Made by a program: the position numbers and the translations under genes
Shown here: piece by piece, positions 26,394 to 36,130 of the stretch
Layout: the number at the start of each line of letters is the position of its first letter
How positions within the stretch are numbered: position 1 is the first letter of the stretch
Notes under the pieces: generated by a model
What the model was told of the DNA's origin: nothing
The model's database searches: none
The model's input: the letters and a program-made list of their open reading frames with translations, nothing else
Source of the DNA: Candidatus Cryptobacteroides merdigallinarum
Lineage (GTDB): Bacteria; Bacteroidota; Bacteroidia; Bacteroidales; UBA932
DNA length: 48,167 nucleotides
Reading direction: 5' to 3'
Assembly: GCA_017694655.1 (NCBI GenBank)
Contig: JADIMQ010000052.1
Coordinates: 1 to 48,167, forward strand

Positions 26394-27188
26394 CTACATA
26401 CTCTTGTTTCTTCTGACGGATGCTACTCCTCTCTCCCGCAGCTCTTCCTCCGCATCACCTATGTAACGGAGAGAAGAAGCCCCGGAGACCTTTCCGGAAA
26501 TTGACCTGTTGCATATTAAACTCGCTCTGCCGGTACCTGAAAGATCACATACTGCGGTATCTGTCTCGATCAAAGAGCCATCGGCACCATTAAGGGATGA
26601 GGCTCCTGAAATTGACAGGACACACACGTCTGCCTTGCCGCACAGCTCTGCACCGGAAGCTCCGGTAAGCTCAACATCCAAAAAGGATGCTGCAATCTTT
26701 CCTGAAATGCGTGAAGCGCCGGAAGCTTCAAGGCAGACCTTGTCCGCGCATATACTGGATCTGAAATCAGAAGCCCCTGAAGTTTCCACATAGACTGTTC
26801 CTGACTTAATAACCGTTTTTGACACGAACGAACTTGAACCAGATAGATATATCCTGTCAACTTCCGGATTATACGGAAGCACGACAGTGACCTTGCCATA
26901 GTCTCCACACCGGAACTTTTCCGGTCCTTTGAAGGACAGGAAAAGGCCCGGACCTTTTCTCTCAACCTTCACATATCCGACAACAGACTTGTCTGCAATA
27001 ACATAGACAGAATCGGACGTCTCCGAAAAAGAAGCCTCGATACAGCCTGAAATATCCAGGGCAGTATAGTTTTGCTTAACAGCATAACCTATTGTCTTTT
27101 CTGAATTTGATGACTTTTCTGCGGCGACACATTCAACAGCATCAAGGCATACGGCACATACTGCCGCGATGAAGGCAAGATTTTTCAT
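26394..27188 (-). CDS. GIN-domain (DUF2807) exported protein
   Basis: The 264-residue protein has a signal peptide (about 1-23) and a right-handed beta-helix-like repeat sequence typical of the head-GIN/DUF2807 domain. Recurrent short beta turns such as LSGSSSF, TSGASDF, ASGASRI, LTGASGA and ISGASSL are spaced about 18-22 residues. Family members are exported and often called putative auto-transporter adhesins, but function is unknown. The start is the ATG at 27188, directly before the signal peptide. It is convergent with the sulfatase-GH43 gene (179 bases of intergenic sequence) and codirectional with the Sus block. Confidence 0.8.
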   Translation of the reverse strand: MKNLAFIAAVCAVCLDAVECVAAEKSSNSEKTIGYAVKQNYTALDISGCIEASFSETSDSVYVIADKSVVGYVKVERKGPGLFLSFKGPEKFRCGDYGKVTVVLPYNPEVDRIYLSGSSSFVSKTVIKSGTVYVETSGASDFRSSICADKVCLEASGASRISGKIAASFLDVELTGASGAELCGKADVCVLSISGASSLNGADGSLIETDTAVCDLSGTGRASLICNRSISGKVSGASSLRYIGDAEEELRERGVASVRRNKSM

Positions 27189-27244
27189 ATGACCAATTTT
27201 TTGAAAGTTCAATATAGCAAATTATCCCGGAAGTCAGCGGCAAA

Positions 27245-27370
27245 TTAATTTAACGTGAGATCATCCGTGCTCCCGTATGTACTGTGCTTGTCCTTATCGA
27301 AGAAGACAGCCCATTTATCATACGGGACATTCTGGCGCAGCATCCCGTTGTCAAGGTATGCATAAATCAT
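27245..27370 (-). CDS. possible small protein coupled to the GH-A glycosidase
   Basis: A 41-codon frame starts at an ATG that overlaps the glycosidase stop as ATGA and ends at a TAA (27247-27245). Its translation, beginning MIYAYLDNGMLRQ and including YDKWAVFFDKDKH, has protein-like composition. The same frame also stays open for about 33 codons back into the end of the glycosidase gene. It could be a true small protein, the displaced tail of an ancestral longer gene after a frameshift, or chance. I do not recognise a family. Confidence 0.3.
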   Translation of the reverse strand: MIYAYLDNGMLRQNVPYDKWAVFFDKDKHSTYGSTDDLTLN

Positions 27371-29013
27371 CTGTCCAAGAAATGAAACGTCAGCATAGCT
27401 ATAGTCCTCGAAGGAATATCCATCCTGAAACGGTCCGGCTGTTCTGGCTTTATGGTGGAAGACGAGCCGGAATCAGGAGTTTCGTCGGACCATTGCAGGA
27501 CATTGATGTTTCCCGAAATCTCCGCTCCGGACACCTCGAAGAGATAATCATCGTATGCCTTCGCCCCCGACTTGTCACCTGCGGCACACATGTTTATGAT
27601 AAATACGTTTATCTCGTCTCCCCTGACGTACGCCCTTGTCTGGAGCAGTCCCCGGGTCATCGTGTCCTCTCCGTCATGGTCTGTCATGCGCACAGGCTGG
27701 GAACCGAACAACGCGAGAGAATATGCCCGCATCAACTGTCCGCGGAGAGTCGCATCGGCAGGATAAGCCCACCACATGAAACCGTCCAGACCGAGATCCG
27801 TCTGGTCGAACATCGCGCATAGAGCCTGTTCGGCATGATAAAGCATATCCGCCTTCGCTGCATCATCATTGTCCCAATGCGGCTCTGTCGCCCAGAATTC
27901 CATTGACCTTCCCGTCTGGGCACATTCAAATTCCTTTTTCAGAGCATTGAAATAATTCGGCGTGTGATGTTTCGGATAATAATGGGTACCGTATATATCC
28001 ATCCTGTCCCCGTATCCCGAAGTGAAAAGGGTATTGATCCAGCTTTTACTGAAATCCCGCTCTGGGCAGTATCGTTCTGGACCTATCATCAGAGGCACCT
28101 TCAGGCCTTCTGCAGCTGTCTTTTCCCGGACAATGTCAACCACCGCAGCAAACTTTTCCGGAGTTATGTTACCTTCGTTGAAATTGGTCTCATTGTCAAT
28201 CCCGAGGACATCCACCTCTACCCCCTGGGATTTCATGTACCTCAGGTAGTCCATCAGCATTTCTGCATATTTCTCCGGATTGATGCCTTTACCGGATTCC
28301 ATGACCCAGTCCGGGAAAGAATCCTTGCCGTCAAGCTTCTTGCTTGCAAAGACAAGCAAATCGCCTTTCGCGTGTTTTCTGGCATTGGCCACGGAAGCAA
28401 GCACCTTGTCGTAAACACCTTCCCCGACGACACCGGAGGCGGTATGTCCTCCGTTCTTTGCATCTCCGTAAATCGGGATCCTGACCCCGTTCATTCCGTC
28501 CGTCCCGAAAAGCAAGGCAGCCTTCTGTTCGTCGGCAAGCGCATTCGCACCGCCTTTCAGATCAAAGAAGAAATACTTGGTGACACGTCCCGACAATTCG
28601 GACGGATATATGACAGCATCAGGAATCTCCACCTGCTCCTCATAATCAGAAAGAATGGCAGAAAAGACCCTTTGACTGTCTCCCCGACGCAATACAAACT
28701 GCTGCTTTTCCGCCCACTTGCCGACAAGACTCGCAGGATCCGGATAAACAGACACGCCTTCTCCGCAGTCATATACCGCTCCGGTTATCGTCGAAGGGTC
28801 GGATATACCCGGGAATGTTACTGTGGAGGCTCCGTCATCAATTATTCCGGTGACAATTCCGGACGAAGTATTCAGATCAAAACTGTAGAAAGTAAGGCTG
28901 TCGCCACCTGTAGCATCTGCCCTGGTGCAGGAGCAGAACAAAGAGATGAAAAAAGCACCTGCACCGAGGACAAATATTCTGATAAATCCAATAATTTTTT
29001 CCATAATCTTCAT
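27367..29013 (-). CDS. clan GH-A glycoside hydrolase lipoprotein (GH30- or GH86-like)
   Basis: The 548-residue product has a lipoprotein-like signal (LFCSC) and an N-terminal beta domain of about 110 residues. A TIM-barrel region (about 145-440) has a probable acid/base at Glu275 (GIDNETNF) and a nucleophile at Glu377 (EFWATEPHW), spaced as in clan GH-A. It ends with a small beta-sandwich (about 445-548) like that of GH30 enzymes. GH30 or GH86-type activity on a beta-linked glycan is the best guess, and the family needs a profile search. It starts two bases after the leucine-rich-repeat lipoprotein gene and is the last clear gene of the Sus operon. It would be the endo- or exo-acting surface enzyme of the locus. 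Confidence 0.75.
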   Translation of the reverse strand: MKIMEKIIGFIRIFVLGAGAFFISLFCSCTRADATGGDSLTFYSFDLNTSSGIVTGIIDDGASTVTFPGISDPSTITGAVYDCGEGVSVYPDPASLVGKWAEKQQFVLRRGDSQRVFSAILSDYEEQVEIPDAVIYPSELSGRVTKYFFFDLKGGANALADEQKAALLFGTDGMNGVRIPIYGDAKNGGHTASGVVGEGVYDKVLASVANARKHAKGDLLVFASKKLDGKDSFPDWVMESGKGINPEKYAEMLMDYLRYMKSQGVEVDVLGIDNETNFNEGNITPEKFAAVVDIVREKTAAEGLKVPLMIGPERYCPERDFSKSWINTLFTSGYGDRMDIYGTHYYPKHHTPNYFNALKKEFECAQTGRSMEFWATEPHWDNDDAAKADMLYHAEQALCAMFDQTDLGLDGFMWWAYPADATLRGQLMRAYSLALFGSQPVRMTDHDGEDTMTRGLLQTRAYVRGDEINVFIINMCAAGDKSGAKAYDDYLFEVSGAEISGNINVLQWSDETPDSGSSSTIKPEQPDRFRMDIPSRTIAMLTFHFLDR

Positions 29014-29015
29014 GA

Positions 29016-30485
29016 CTATGGTTCTTCCTTGATCGCCGCTGAAACTTTAGCGAATTGATTTGCATTCTGATATCTCGCACCCCAGGCCGTCTTATATTCT
29101 TCGGCACATCCGGCCGGAACATATATCGTATCCAGGGAATTGACATTAAATGTATTGTTAGCATTGGACGCCAGTTCAGGCGGTTTAGTGCCAAGGAAAT
29201 GGACCACCAGCGGAGTGGTGAACTTAGTATTGAAAATCTTGTCCATATACTCAAGTGAGGCAGGCATGACGACATCTTTCAATGCAGCACAGCCGTTCAA
29301 GGCACCCTGTTCCGCCCGTCTCAACCTTGAATCTGCAGGGAAATTCACGGTAACAAGTTTGGTGCAGTTGTTGAAACTGTGCTTACCAAGCACTTCAAGC
29401 GAAGCCGGGAAATCCACGACCGTCATTGCACAATTTCTGAATGCAGTATCGCGGATAGCAGTCAGAGTAGAATTGTCTTCGAATTCAAGAGAAGCCAAGG
29501 CAGTGCAATTATCGAATGCATACTTCCCTATTTCAGTAATATTGGCAGGTATTCTGAGTCCAGTTATCGATGCATTTTCAAGGAGAAGATTTGCCGGCAC
29601 GACAGAAGTCGAGAAATAAATCCTGCCTGTCCCGTCCGCATACTCGGAAAGATAGCCGTCCACCTTGATTTCGGAAGGTGCAGTATACTCGATATAGAAC
29701 TCCGGCATGGCAAACTCGAAGACCGGCAGTTCAGTCATGTCCCCCGCCTTAAACGACACAGGATCGCGGAATTCCACCTCGGAAATGACACCGTCCGCCT
29801 GGGTCACCGAGACCTTGTACCCGGAAGAAAGGGCCTGCGGAGCCACGAACAGGTCGACATAGTCCCCGGACTCGTGCACCGTCATGGCCACCTGCTTCGA
29901 GACACCTGCCCCTGCAGAGCCGGACGAACCAATCGACATTGGCTTCACTCCCGGCGACACCATGAAACGCGTCGTGCCGGAAAGGGCCTCACTCCCCATA
30001 GGAGTGATGGACACCTTGGTGATATCTATATCTCCACGGGAGTTGACAAACGGAATCCTTGCCGTGGCACAGGCCTGGTTCATGGCCATCTCGGCTCCTG
30101 CGGAAATAAATATACCACCGTATCCGGACTGCTCGGACGCTACTTCAGCCGAGATTATGAACTGGTTGCCGTCGAGACTTGCAGTCGCTCCCGCCTGATA
30201 AGGATAAAGCATACAGTATGTATCGGAAATAACCCCTTCTCCGGTAAAGGAGCCTGACGAATAAGGGAACATCATGTTTGTACTCACATCCCTGGATGAG
30301 AACACGGCAAGATTGTCTGTCGCCCCGAAAGCGGACCCCTCCGGCGCCTTTATGGAGATCTCGCCGGTCTCCGTCGCCAGATAGTCAGGATAAATTCCGG
30401 AAGGGCTTTCCAGCTCCTTTTCCGTACATCCGGCCAGCATGACAAATAAGGATGCCGGCACCAATATATTTTTCTTCAAAGACAT
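29016..30485 (-). CDS. surface lipoprotein: fimbrillin-like N-terminus and BspA-type leucine-rich repeats
   Basis: The 489-residue protein has a lipobox (VMLAGC). The N-terminal 270 residues resemble fimbrillin-like/Mfa2-type beta domains (FGATDNLAVFSS, MLYPYQAG). The C-terminal part (about 290-440) carries LRR_5 (BspA-like) repeats, visible as IPANITEIGKYAFDNCTALASLEFED and further NCTKLVTVNFP and NGCAALKDVVMP units of about 23 residues. It ends with a DTIYVPAGCAEEYK segment typical after such repeats. It sits where surface glycan-binding proteins are encoded, after SusC/SusD and the DUF1735 protein, so glycan or host-surface binding is likely. That is inference from position. Confidence 0.8.
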   Translation of the reverse strand: MSLKKNILVPASLFVMLAGCTEKELESPSGIYPDYLATETGEISIKAPEGSAFGATDNLAVFSSRDVSTNMMFPYSSGSFTGEGVISDTYCMLYPYQAGATASLDGNQFIISAEVASEQSGYGGIFISAGAEMAMNQACATARIPFVNSRGDIDITKVSITPMGSEALSGTTRFMVSPGVKPMSIGSSGSAGAGVSKQVAMTVHESGDYVDLFVAPQALSSGYKVSVTQADGVISEVEFRDPVSFKAGDMTELPVFEFAMPEFYIEYTAPSEIKVDGYLSEYADGTGRIYFSTSVVPANLLLENASITGLRIPANITEIGKYAFDNCTALASLEFEDNSTLTAIRDTAFRNCAMTVVDFPASLEVLGKHSFNNCTKLVTVNFPADSRLRRAEQGALNGCAALKDVVMPASLEYMDKIFNTKFTTPLVVHFLGTKPPELASNANNTFNVNSLDTIYVPAGCAEEYKTAWGARYQNANQFAKVSAAIKEEP

Positions 30486-30586
30486 ATCCTTGTTATTTTA
30501 TACTTCGTTTTCAATTACGCTGCGCCCAGGCAGGGCCAGAATGAATTCTGCCTCTACGCCCGGCCTGCAGCTTTTAAGCCAGGTTC

Positions 30587-31480
30587 CTACCACTCTTCAT
30601 ACCTCAGGTCAGAAAGCGGGTCCTGCCTGCGAGTCAAGGTCTCGTCCACCTGGTAATTCACCCCGTCCTTTGTAAACCTGTACGAAAGGTTTATGACAAG
30701 ACGCTCCCCGGAATCGTCGAATGTACCGCTGCCGTCGGTAATCGCTATACCACCGTCCGCCGATGTAACCGTGACTGTCTTGTCTGCAGGATTCATCTGC
30801 ATCTGGACCTTGTCAGCGGCATCGTCCGTCGGAAGGTTTGCCAGCCCCTGCCTGTAGACCACGTCCCTCGAGACGGTGACCACAGACCTCGTTATATTCT
30901 GGGAAAGGTCGGAATCGTTGTATGAAACGGTTTCTGTAACATTTCCGGAAGCGTCCAATGTCTTGAGTGCCCCCTGTACATAATAGGTACCGTGATATGT
31001 ACTGATATACTTGATAGCAACTATGGACGTGTTTTTTGTCGTGAGTATGGAATCGAGAGACGAGTCTACAAGCTTGAGAGGCAGGGCATAATATGTCCCC
31101 GTAGCCTCCGGCAGCTCGTAAAAGGCATCCGTGAAGCTTACAGTCACGTCGGCAATCGGAAGATTGCTCTTCGATATCCGCATCATCCCCGGCTCCGAGA
31201 ATGAATAGCAGTTCTCCGGGAGCAGTGTAAGGGAAGTTCCCTCGAGCAAGGCCGGGTCCACCTCGAACCGTACCCAGTCGTTCACATCGACCTCCCTCTT
31301 TCCGCCTATCGCGGCACCTACCTCTATGGTCATGCCCCTGTCAGCTATAACTGTCCGGAGCGGCCGCTGCGACGCGAAATATGTGGCAGAGTAGTCGTAA
31401 TCTTTTATATAGTCCTCATAGCATGACACCATGGAGAACAAAGCCGCGGCAAACAATGATATCTTGAGAATATTCTTCAT
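30587..31480 (-). CDS. DUF1735/DUF4361-type lipoprotein
   Basis: The 297-residue protein has a lipobox (FSMVSC) and the two-part architecture common in Sus-like operons. An N-terminal DUF1735 beta-sandwich (about 40-150; YYALPLKLVDSSLDSI) is followed by a C-terminal lipocalin-like DUF4361 part (about 165-297; YHGTYYVQG ... LVINLSYRF). Such proteins are thought to be surface-exposed and to bind glycan. The start is the ATG at 31480, since a TTG two codons upstream is less likely. It lies 29 bases after SusD-1 in the same operon. Confidence 0.82.
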   Translation of the reverse strand: MKNILKISLFAAALFSMVSCYEDYIKDYDYSATYFASQRPLRTVIADRGMTIEVGAAIGGKREVDVNDWVRFEVDPALLEGTSLTLLPENCYSFSEPGMMRISKSNLPIADVTVSFTDAFYELPEATGTYYALPLKLVDSSLDSILTTKNTSIVAIKYISTYHGTYYVQGALKTLDASGNVTETVSYNDSDLSQNITRSVVTVSRDVVYRQGLANLPTDDAADKVQMQMNPADKTVTVTSADGGIAITDGSGTFDDSGERLVINLSYRFTKDGVNYQVDETLTRRQDPLSDLRYEEW

Positions 31481-31509
31481 ATACAATAAATTAATTTACA
31501 ATAATCCAA

Positions 31510-33300
31510 TCACTCCCAACCCAGATTGTTCACAAGGTTCGGGCATTTCACGCACTCCTCGTACGGAAGCGGGGCATAATAGAATTTTATGTCATCGAAT
31601 TTCCGGTCCTCGAGCTTCACGTGGGTATCGTACCTGAACTGGCCGTCTTCATCCGTCACCGAGACACCGTAGACCGGTTCTGTAAGGTCGAGCAGCCATC
31701 TCCTCATATCGAAATAACGATGGTTCTCGAAGGCAAGCTCTATACGGCGCTCATTCTGGATCACCTTCCTGAAGGCATCCTTCCCCTGGGCTGCAGCCTC
31801 ATCGAGATAGCCGGTATCCGTGATGCCTCCGGATTTCTCCCTGATGATTTTTATTATGTCGTATGCGGAGTACTGGCATCCCTGCGGATTACCGGTAGGG
31901 CCCCAAGCCTCGTTCGCAGCCTCTGCATAATTCAGGAAAACCTCGGCCTTGCGGAAAATAGGATAATAATGCTGGACATTGGCTGAAGCCAGAGGATCAA
32001 GCATGGACTCGCTCTTGGAAAGGAATTTGGCCAGGTAATAACCGCTCCTTGAGCCGTACTGGTCAAACGATGGAGAATCCTTTCCGCCATAGACCACGTT
32101 GATCGGCTCCCCGTTGTTCCCGAACTTGGCACCGTGGTAATATACGTTGAGATAAAACCTGTTGTCCCTGTTGGCGTATGGATTGTCCTCATCGTAGCCG
32201 GATTGCGGATCATCAATCGGGTAGCCGTTCTTCATAGGGAAGGCATCGACAAGGTTCTGGGAAGGTACGGTATTGGCCGTCCCCAGATAATACGGAGGGA
32301 AATGGCGGTTCTCGAGAGCCCTGCTGTTATAGTATGCCCTCATCAGGAATTCCGACGGGGTCGTGTTGCCCACGTCAGCGATATCGGTAGCCTGGAGTGC
32401 ATAGAACTCAGTCCCGAAACCGCTCATCTTTATGGTCTGGTCCGCGATGAGGGCAGCCTCCTCCCACTTTGCAATATATGCGGCTTCGTCGACCACAGAG
32501 AAGTCACCCATCCCGTTTATCTTCACTACGGCATCCGGACGGTAGGCCGGGCTTGCAGCATACAGGGCCACCCGGCTTTTCAGCGCAGCGGCCACGAGAG
32601 CCGTCGCCCTTCCTATGTTGACATCCCCGGATACCGGATCGGCCCCTGAATAGGAAGACGGAAGGTTCGCCATAGCCTCGTCGCAGTCATCCATTATCTG
32701 CTTTACACAATCCTCGTATGTGGACCTATCGACAGACTCAAGGTCAGCTGCCTGCTCATCCGTAACGAAATGGATATACTTTGGATATCCGAGGACAGTG
32801 CCGTCCTGGACCTTTCCCCCGTACTGCTGCAGGAGACGGAATCCCCAGTATGCCCGAAGGAAGTGGGCCTCCCCGTAAAGCCTCTTTTTATAGGCGGCAT
32901 CCTGTGCGGGATCTACCCTGTCGTAAAGGGTGTTCTCCGTAAGCCCGTTTTCAAGGAAGAGATTCACATACTGCAAGGCCGTATAGCAGTCGGACCAGTC
33001 CGCTATAGGATTGTTCGTCGCCGACAGCTTCCCCATGGCGAGATTATACGCGGACGAGGTATAATTGCTTGTCAGGGCGTTGTCCGTGGCAACATCGAGG
33101 AAATTGGAGCCGTAGGTGTCCGGCATCGCCGGCATGGCCTCATACGCATTGTAGAGTACTCCCTGGGCCATTTCCGCCACATTCCATATATATTTCTGAT
33201 CCCAGTCGTTAGTCGGTTTCTCCTTCCACATGCTTTCGCATGACACAAGGGATACCGAAACCACTGCCGCCGATAAAATTTTCACGTATTTGTTTTCCAT
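31510..33300 (-). CDS. SusD/RagB family glycan-binding lipoprotein (pair 1)
   Basis: The 596-residue protein has a lipoprotein signal (VSLVSC), the helical TPR-like SusD scaffold (LYGEAHFLRAYWGFRLLQQYGG), and a C-terminal RagB region (RKVIQNERRIELAFENHRYFDMRRW). SusD proteins form a lid over their SusC partner and bind the incoming oligosaccharide. The start is the ATG at 33300, 11 bases after SusC-1. The usual product ends NLVNNLGWE, close to the canonical NPGW-type tail. Confidence 0.95.
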   Translation of the reverse strand: MENKYVKILSAAVVSVSLVSCESMWKEKPTNDWDQKYIWNVAEMAQGVLYNAYEAMPAMPDTYGSNFLDVATDNALTSNYTSSAYNLAMGKLSATNNPIADWSDCYTALQYVNLFLENGLTENTLYDRVDPAQDAAYKKRLYGEAHFLRAYWGFRLLQQYGGKVQDGTVLGYPKYIHFVTDEQAADLESVDRSTYEDCVKQIMDDCDEAMANLPSSYSGADPVSGDVNIGRATALVAAALKSRVALYAASPAYRPDAVVKINGMGDFSVVDEAAYIAKWEEAALIADQTIKMSGFGTEFYALQATDIADVGNTTPSEFLMRAYYNSRALENRHFPPYYLGTANTVPSQNLVDAFPMKNGYPIDDPQSGYDEDNPYANRDNRFYLNVYYHGAKFGNNGEPINVVYGGKDSPSFDQYGSRSGYYLAKFLSKSESMLDPLASANVQHYYPIFRKAEVFLNYAEAANEAWGPTGNPQGCQYSAYDIIKIIREKSGGITDTGYLDEAAAQGKDAFRKVIQNERRIELAFENHRYFDMRRWLLDLTEPVYGVSVTDEDGQFRYDTHVKLEDRKFDDIKFYYAPLPYEECVKCPNLVNNLGWE

Positions 33301-33311
33301 ATCTTGATTTA

Positions 33312-36110
33312 TTAGAAAGTGACTGAAAGTCCACCTGTAATAGCCGAATAAACAGGATAATTGTTGATGCCTGCATTCATAAGTTCCGGGTCGAGATTCT
33401 TCTCTGCACCGAGGACGAGGAGGTTCGTACCCCTGGCAAAAATCCTCAACTTCCTGCACCAGCCTTTGATAAAGGTAAAGGTATAGCTCAGTTCCACATC
33501 TTTCAGCCGGAAGAATGAACCGTTCTCAAGCCAGAATGTGGAGTTGACGAAATTGTTCGCCCCTTCTGTCGTGGTCAGCCTCGGATATGTACCGTCCGGA
33601 TTGTTGACCTGATGCCAGCGGTCAAGCACTACCTCGGAATACTTGTCCTCGCCTTTCACCCAGTAATATTTATTGTTCATCCATGAATCCATGCCGATCT
33701 GTGCCGTACCCTGCAGATACAGCTGCCAGCCCCTGTAAGACAGGGTGATATCCAGGCCCGAAGATATCCTCGGGAATGAATTTCCTACCATTCTCTGGTC
33801 CCTTTCATCCACCAGGCCGTCATCATTCAGGTCAGCGTATGCTATATCCCCTTCCTGGTATGCCCCGAGATACTGGGGATTGCTCCCCTCCAGGGCTATG
33901 TCCTTGCCGAAAAGTCCGAGAGACTCATATCCGAACATCGCGTCCGTCGGCTTCCCGACATTCCTGCGGTACTCCTCCGGATACCGTATCTCATTCCATT
34001 CAAGAAGCTTGTTCCTTGACCAGACAGCATTCAGGCCTATCCTGTATGAGAAGTCCCCCACACTGTCTGCCCACCATATATTCAGGTCCACACCCTGGTT
34101 CCTCACGGTCCCGAGGTTCTGGTAAGGGTAAAACTCCCCGACAATACTTGAGAACAGCGTTCCTCCCCTGTTTATGATATTGTCCCTCAGTTCATTGAAA
34201 TATTCTGCCTGTATACCGAGCCTGTTCTCAAGGAAGAGGCCCTCGATGCCGGCGGTAATTTCAGTCGAAGTCTCCCACTTCAGGTCAGGATCCCCTATGC
34301 GGACGAGGTCCGTCGTGTGATTGTGCTCGTTCGTGGTATTGCGTTCACCGAGCTTTATGGATGTGCCGTCTTTCCACATGGTCCTGTAGAGCATGAAATC
34401 TGTAGCCCCGTCATACCCGAGACGGCCGAATGTAGCTTTCAGCTTCAGGAAATTCACATTACGGCTGCCTTTCAGGAAATCTTCGTTGGAGATGACCCAG
34501 GAGACGCCGGCAGCTTCCGAGAGGAAATACCTGCCCGACCCGGAAAACCTGTTGCTTCCCATGAGGGCGACAGTCCCTTCCACAAAATACCTGTTGTCAT
34601 AACCATATTTGAGCCTCAGGGAAGTATTGTTGTTCTTTATATCCTGATTGTCTCCGGCCACCTCGTCCTTGTACCAGCTGTATGCAAGATGGGCAGCCAC
34701 GGCATTCTTCCCGAAAGTGTTCTCGTATGACACATTGCCCTTGTACCCCAAGGTCTGCTTCGTAGAGGCACCGGTACGCTTCTGGTCTGACTGCAGGCTG
34801 ATATTCTGCATCTGCCTGAAGACAGGATTGTCATAATTTGTGCTGACAAGGGCGTACGTCGGATAGACGTTTGTCTGGGCCTGGTTAAATGAGTTGTAGT
34901 TGTCGAACATGACCATGGCATTGGCAGTCAGGCCCTTGACATAGCGGTTCAGGTCCAGCTTCAGCCCGAGGTTGGTCTGGCTGGTGACATAGCGCTCCTG
35001 TGCGAATCCTCCGTACACCACATCGGCGTAAAGGTTCGTCTTCTGCCTGACACTTGTACCGAAGAACGGAGTGCCGTCCTCGTTCGGGGCCACACCCAGG
35101 ACATCCGGGGAAATCATCAGCGGATATTCATTCGGACGGAGAGTCGACAGGCCCTGCATCACGGCCTGGTTATTCTGCGTACCGAGCTTGCGTATCTCGA
35201 GCCTTGCGGCAACATCGGCAGTCACACTCAGGTAATCGGTTACCTTGACATCAAGATTTCCCCTGATGTTCAGCCTGTTCAGGTCCGGTTTCTGCCCGAG
35301 GGCCTCGAAACCGCTGCCCCCGATATAACCGGCTACAAGGGAATACCTGACACGGTCACTGCCGCCCACCATATCGACCGTAGCCTTTCTGTAGAGGCTG
35401 GCGCTGTTGAGGAAAAGGTCGTAGTAATCTACATCCGGGAAGAAGAGGTCATTAGGCCCGAGAGAATTCTTGTAGCCTGACAGCTGCTCCTGGGTATATT
35501 TCGGGGCAAGCCCGTCATTTGCCCTTGCCTCATTGTACAGGGTCGCGTAGTTATACGAATCCAGATATTCAGGAAGCCTCCCGGTAAGATAGACACCGCT
35601 TTCCACGGCAGCCCTTACAACCCTCTGGCCGGCAACCCCTCTTCTGGTAGTTATTACAATTACGCCATTGGCAGCCCTGGACCCGTACAGTATCTTGGCC
35701 GTGGCATCCTTCATCACCTCTATCTTTTCCACTTCCTCCGGAAGGATATCGTCCATCCCCCTTTCAAGGCCGTCTATAATCACTATAGGGGAATTGTCAC
35801 TATTCCTGTGCTGCCCCCTGATGACAAAAGTGGATGCATTGTTGCCGAGACCGTTCACTGAAGACTGCACCACAACACCTGGAAGCCTTCCCTGAAGCAT
35901 GTTCGACAGCATAAGGTCCGGATAAGACTCAAGCGAACGGCCGTCTATGGAAGATACGGAACTGACTGTGTTCATGTCCGTGTCAGACCCTCCGTCTGGC
36001 CGGGTTATGCCGGATTGAGAATTTTCAATAGGCTGACTGTACATCGGCGACACGGCCCCTATAAAGAGGAGTATCACCAATAACCTCGTATATAAAGTCT
36101 TGTTTTTCAT
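33312..36110 (-). CDS. SusC/RagA TonB-dependent outer-membrane transporter (pair 1), lacking the N-terminal regulatory-like domain
   Basis: The 932-residue protein has a signal peptide (LLVILLFIGAVSPMYS), a plug domain (LSNMLQGRLPGVVVQ, IRGQHRN, IDGLERGMDDI, ILYGSRAANGVIVI) and a 22-strand-type barrel ending in GGLSVTF. Unlike SusC-2 it goes from the signal peptide to the plug after about 45 residues. It has no carboxypeptidase-regulatory-like beta domain and no obvious TonB-box of the EEIVVVGYG type. The start is taken as ATG 36110, though an ATG at 36137 overlapping the SusD-2 stop is also in frame. It is tightly followed by SusD-1. Confidence 0.93.
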   Translation of the reverse strand: MKNKTLYTRLLVILLFIGAVSPMYSQPIENSQSGITRPDGGSDTDMNTVSSVSSIDGRSLESYPDLMLSNMLQGRLPGVVVQSSVNGLGNNASTFVIRGQHRNSDNSPIVIIDGLERGMDDILPEEVEKIEVMKDATAKILYGSRAANGVIVITTRRGVAGQRVVRAAVESGVYLTGRLPEYLDSYNYATLYNEARANDGLAPKYTQEQLSGYKNSLGPNDLFFPDVDYYDLFLNSASLYRKATVDMVGGSDRVRYSLVAGYIGGSGFEALGQKPDLNRLNIRGNLDVKVTDYLSVTADVAARLEIRKLGTQNNQAVMQGLSTLRPNEYPLMISPDVLGVAPNEDGTPFFGTSVRQKTNLYADVVYGGFAQERYVTSQTNLGLKLDLNRYVKGLTANAMVMFDNYNSFNQAQTNVYPTYALVSTNYDNPVFRQMQNISLQSDQKRTGASTKQTLGYKGNVSYENTFGKNAVAAHLAYSWYKDEVAGDNQDIKNNNTSLRLKYGYDNRYFVEGTVALMGSNRFSGSGRYFLSEAAGVSWVISNEDFLKGSRNVNFLKLKATFGRLGYDGATDFMLYRTMWKDGTSIKLGERNTTNEHNHTTDLVRIGDPDLKWETSTEITAGIEGLFLENRLGIQAEYFNELRDNIINRGGTLFSSIVGEFYPYQNLGTVRNQGVDLNIWWADSVGDFSYRIGLNAVWSRNKLLEWNEIRYPEEYRRNVGKPTDAMFGYESLGLFGKDIALEGSNPQYLGAYQEGDIAYADLNDDGLVDERDQRMVGNSFPRISSGLDITLSYRGWQLYLQGTAQIGMDSWMNNKYYWVKGEDKYSEVVLDRWHQVNNPDGTYPRLTTTEGANNFVNSTFWLENGSFFRLKDVELSYTFTFIKGWCRKLRIFARGTNLLVLGAEKNLDPELMNAGINNYPVYSAITGGLSVTF

Positions 36111-36130
36111 CTTTTGCGATTTTTGAGTTT

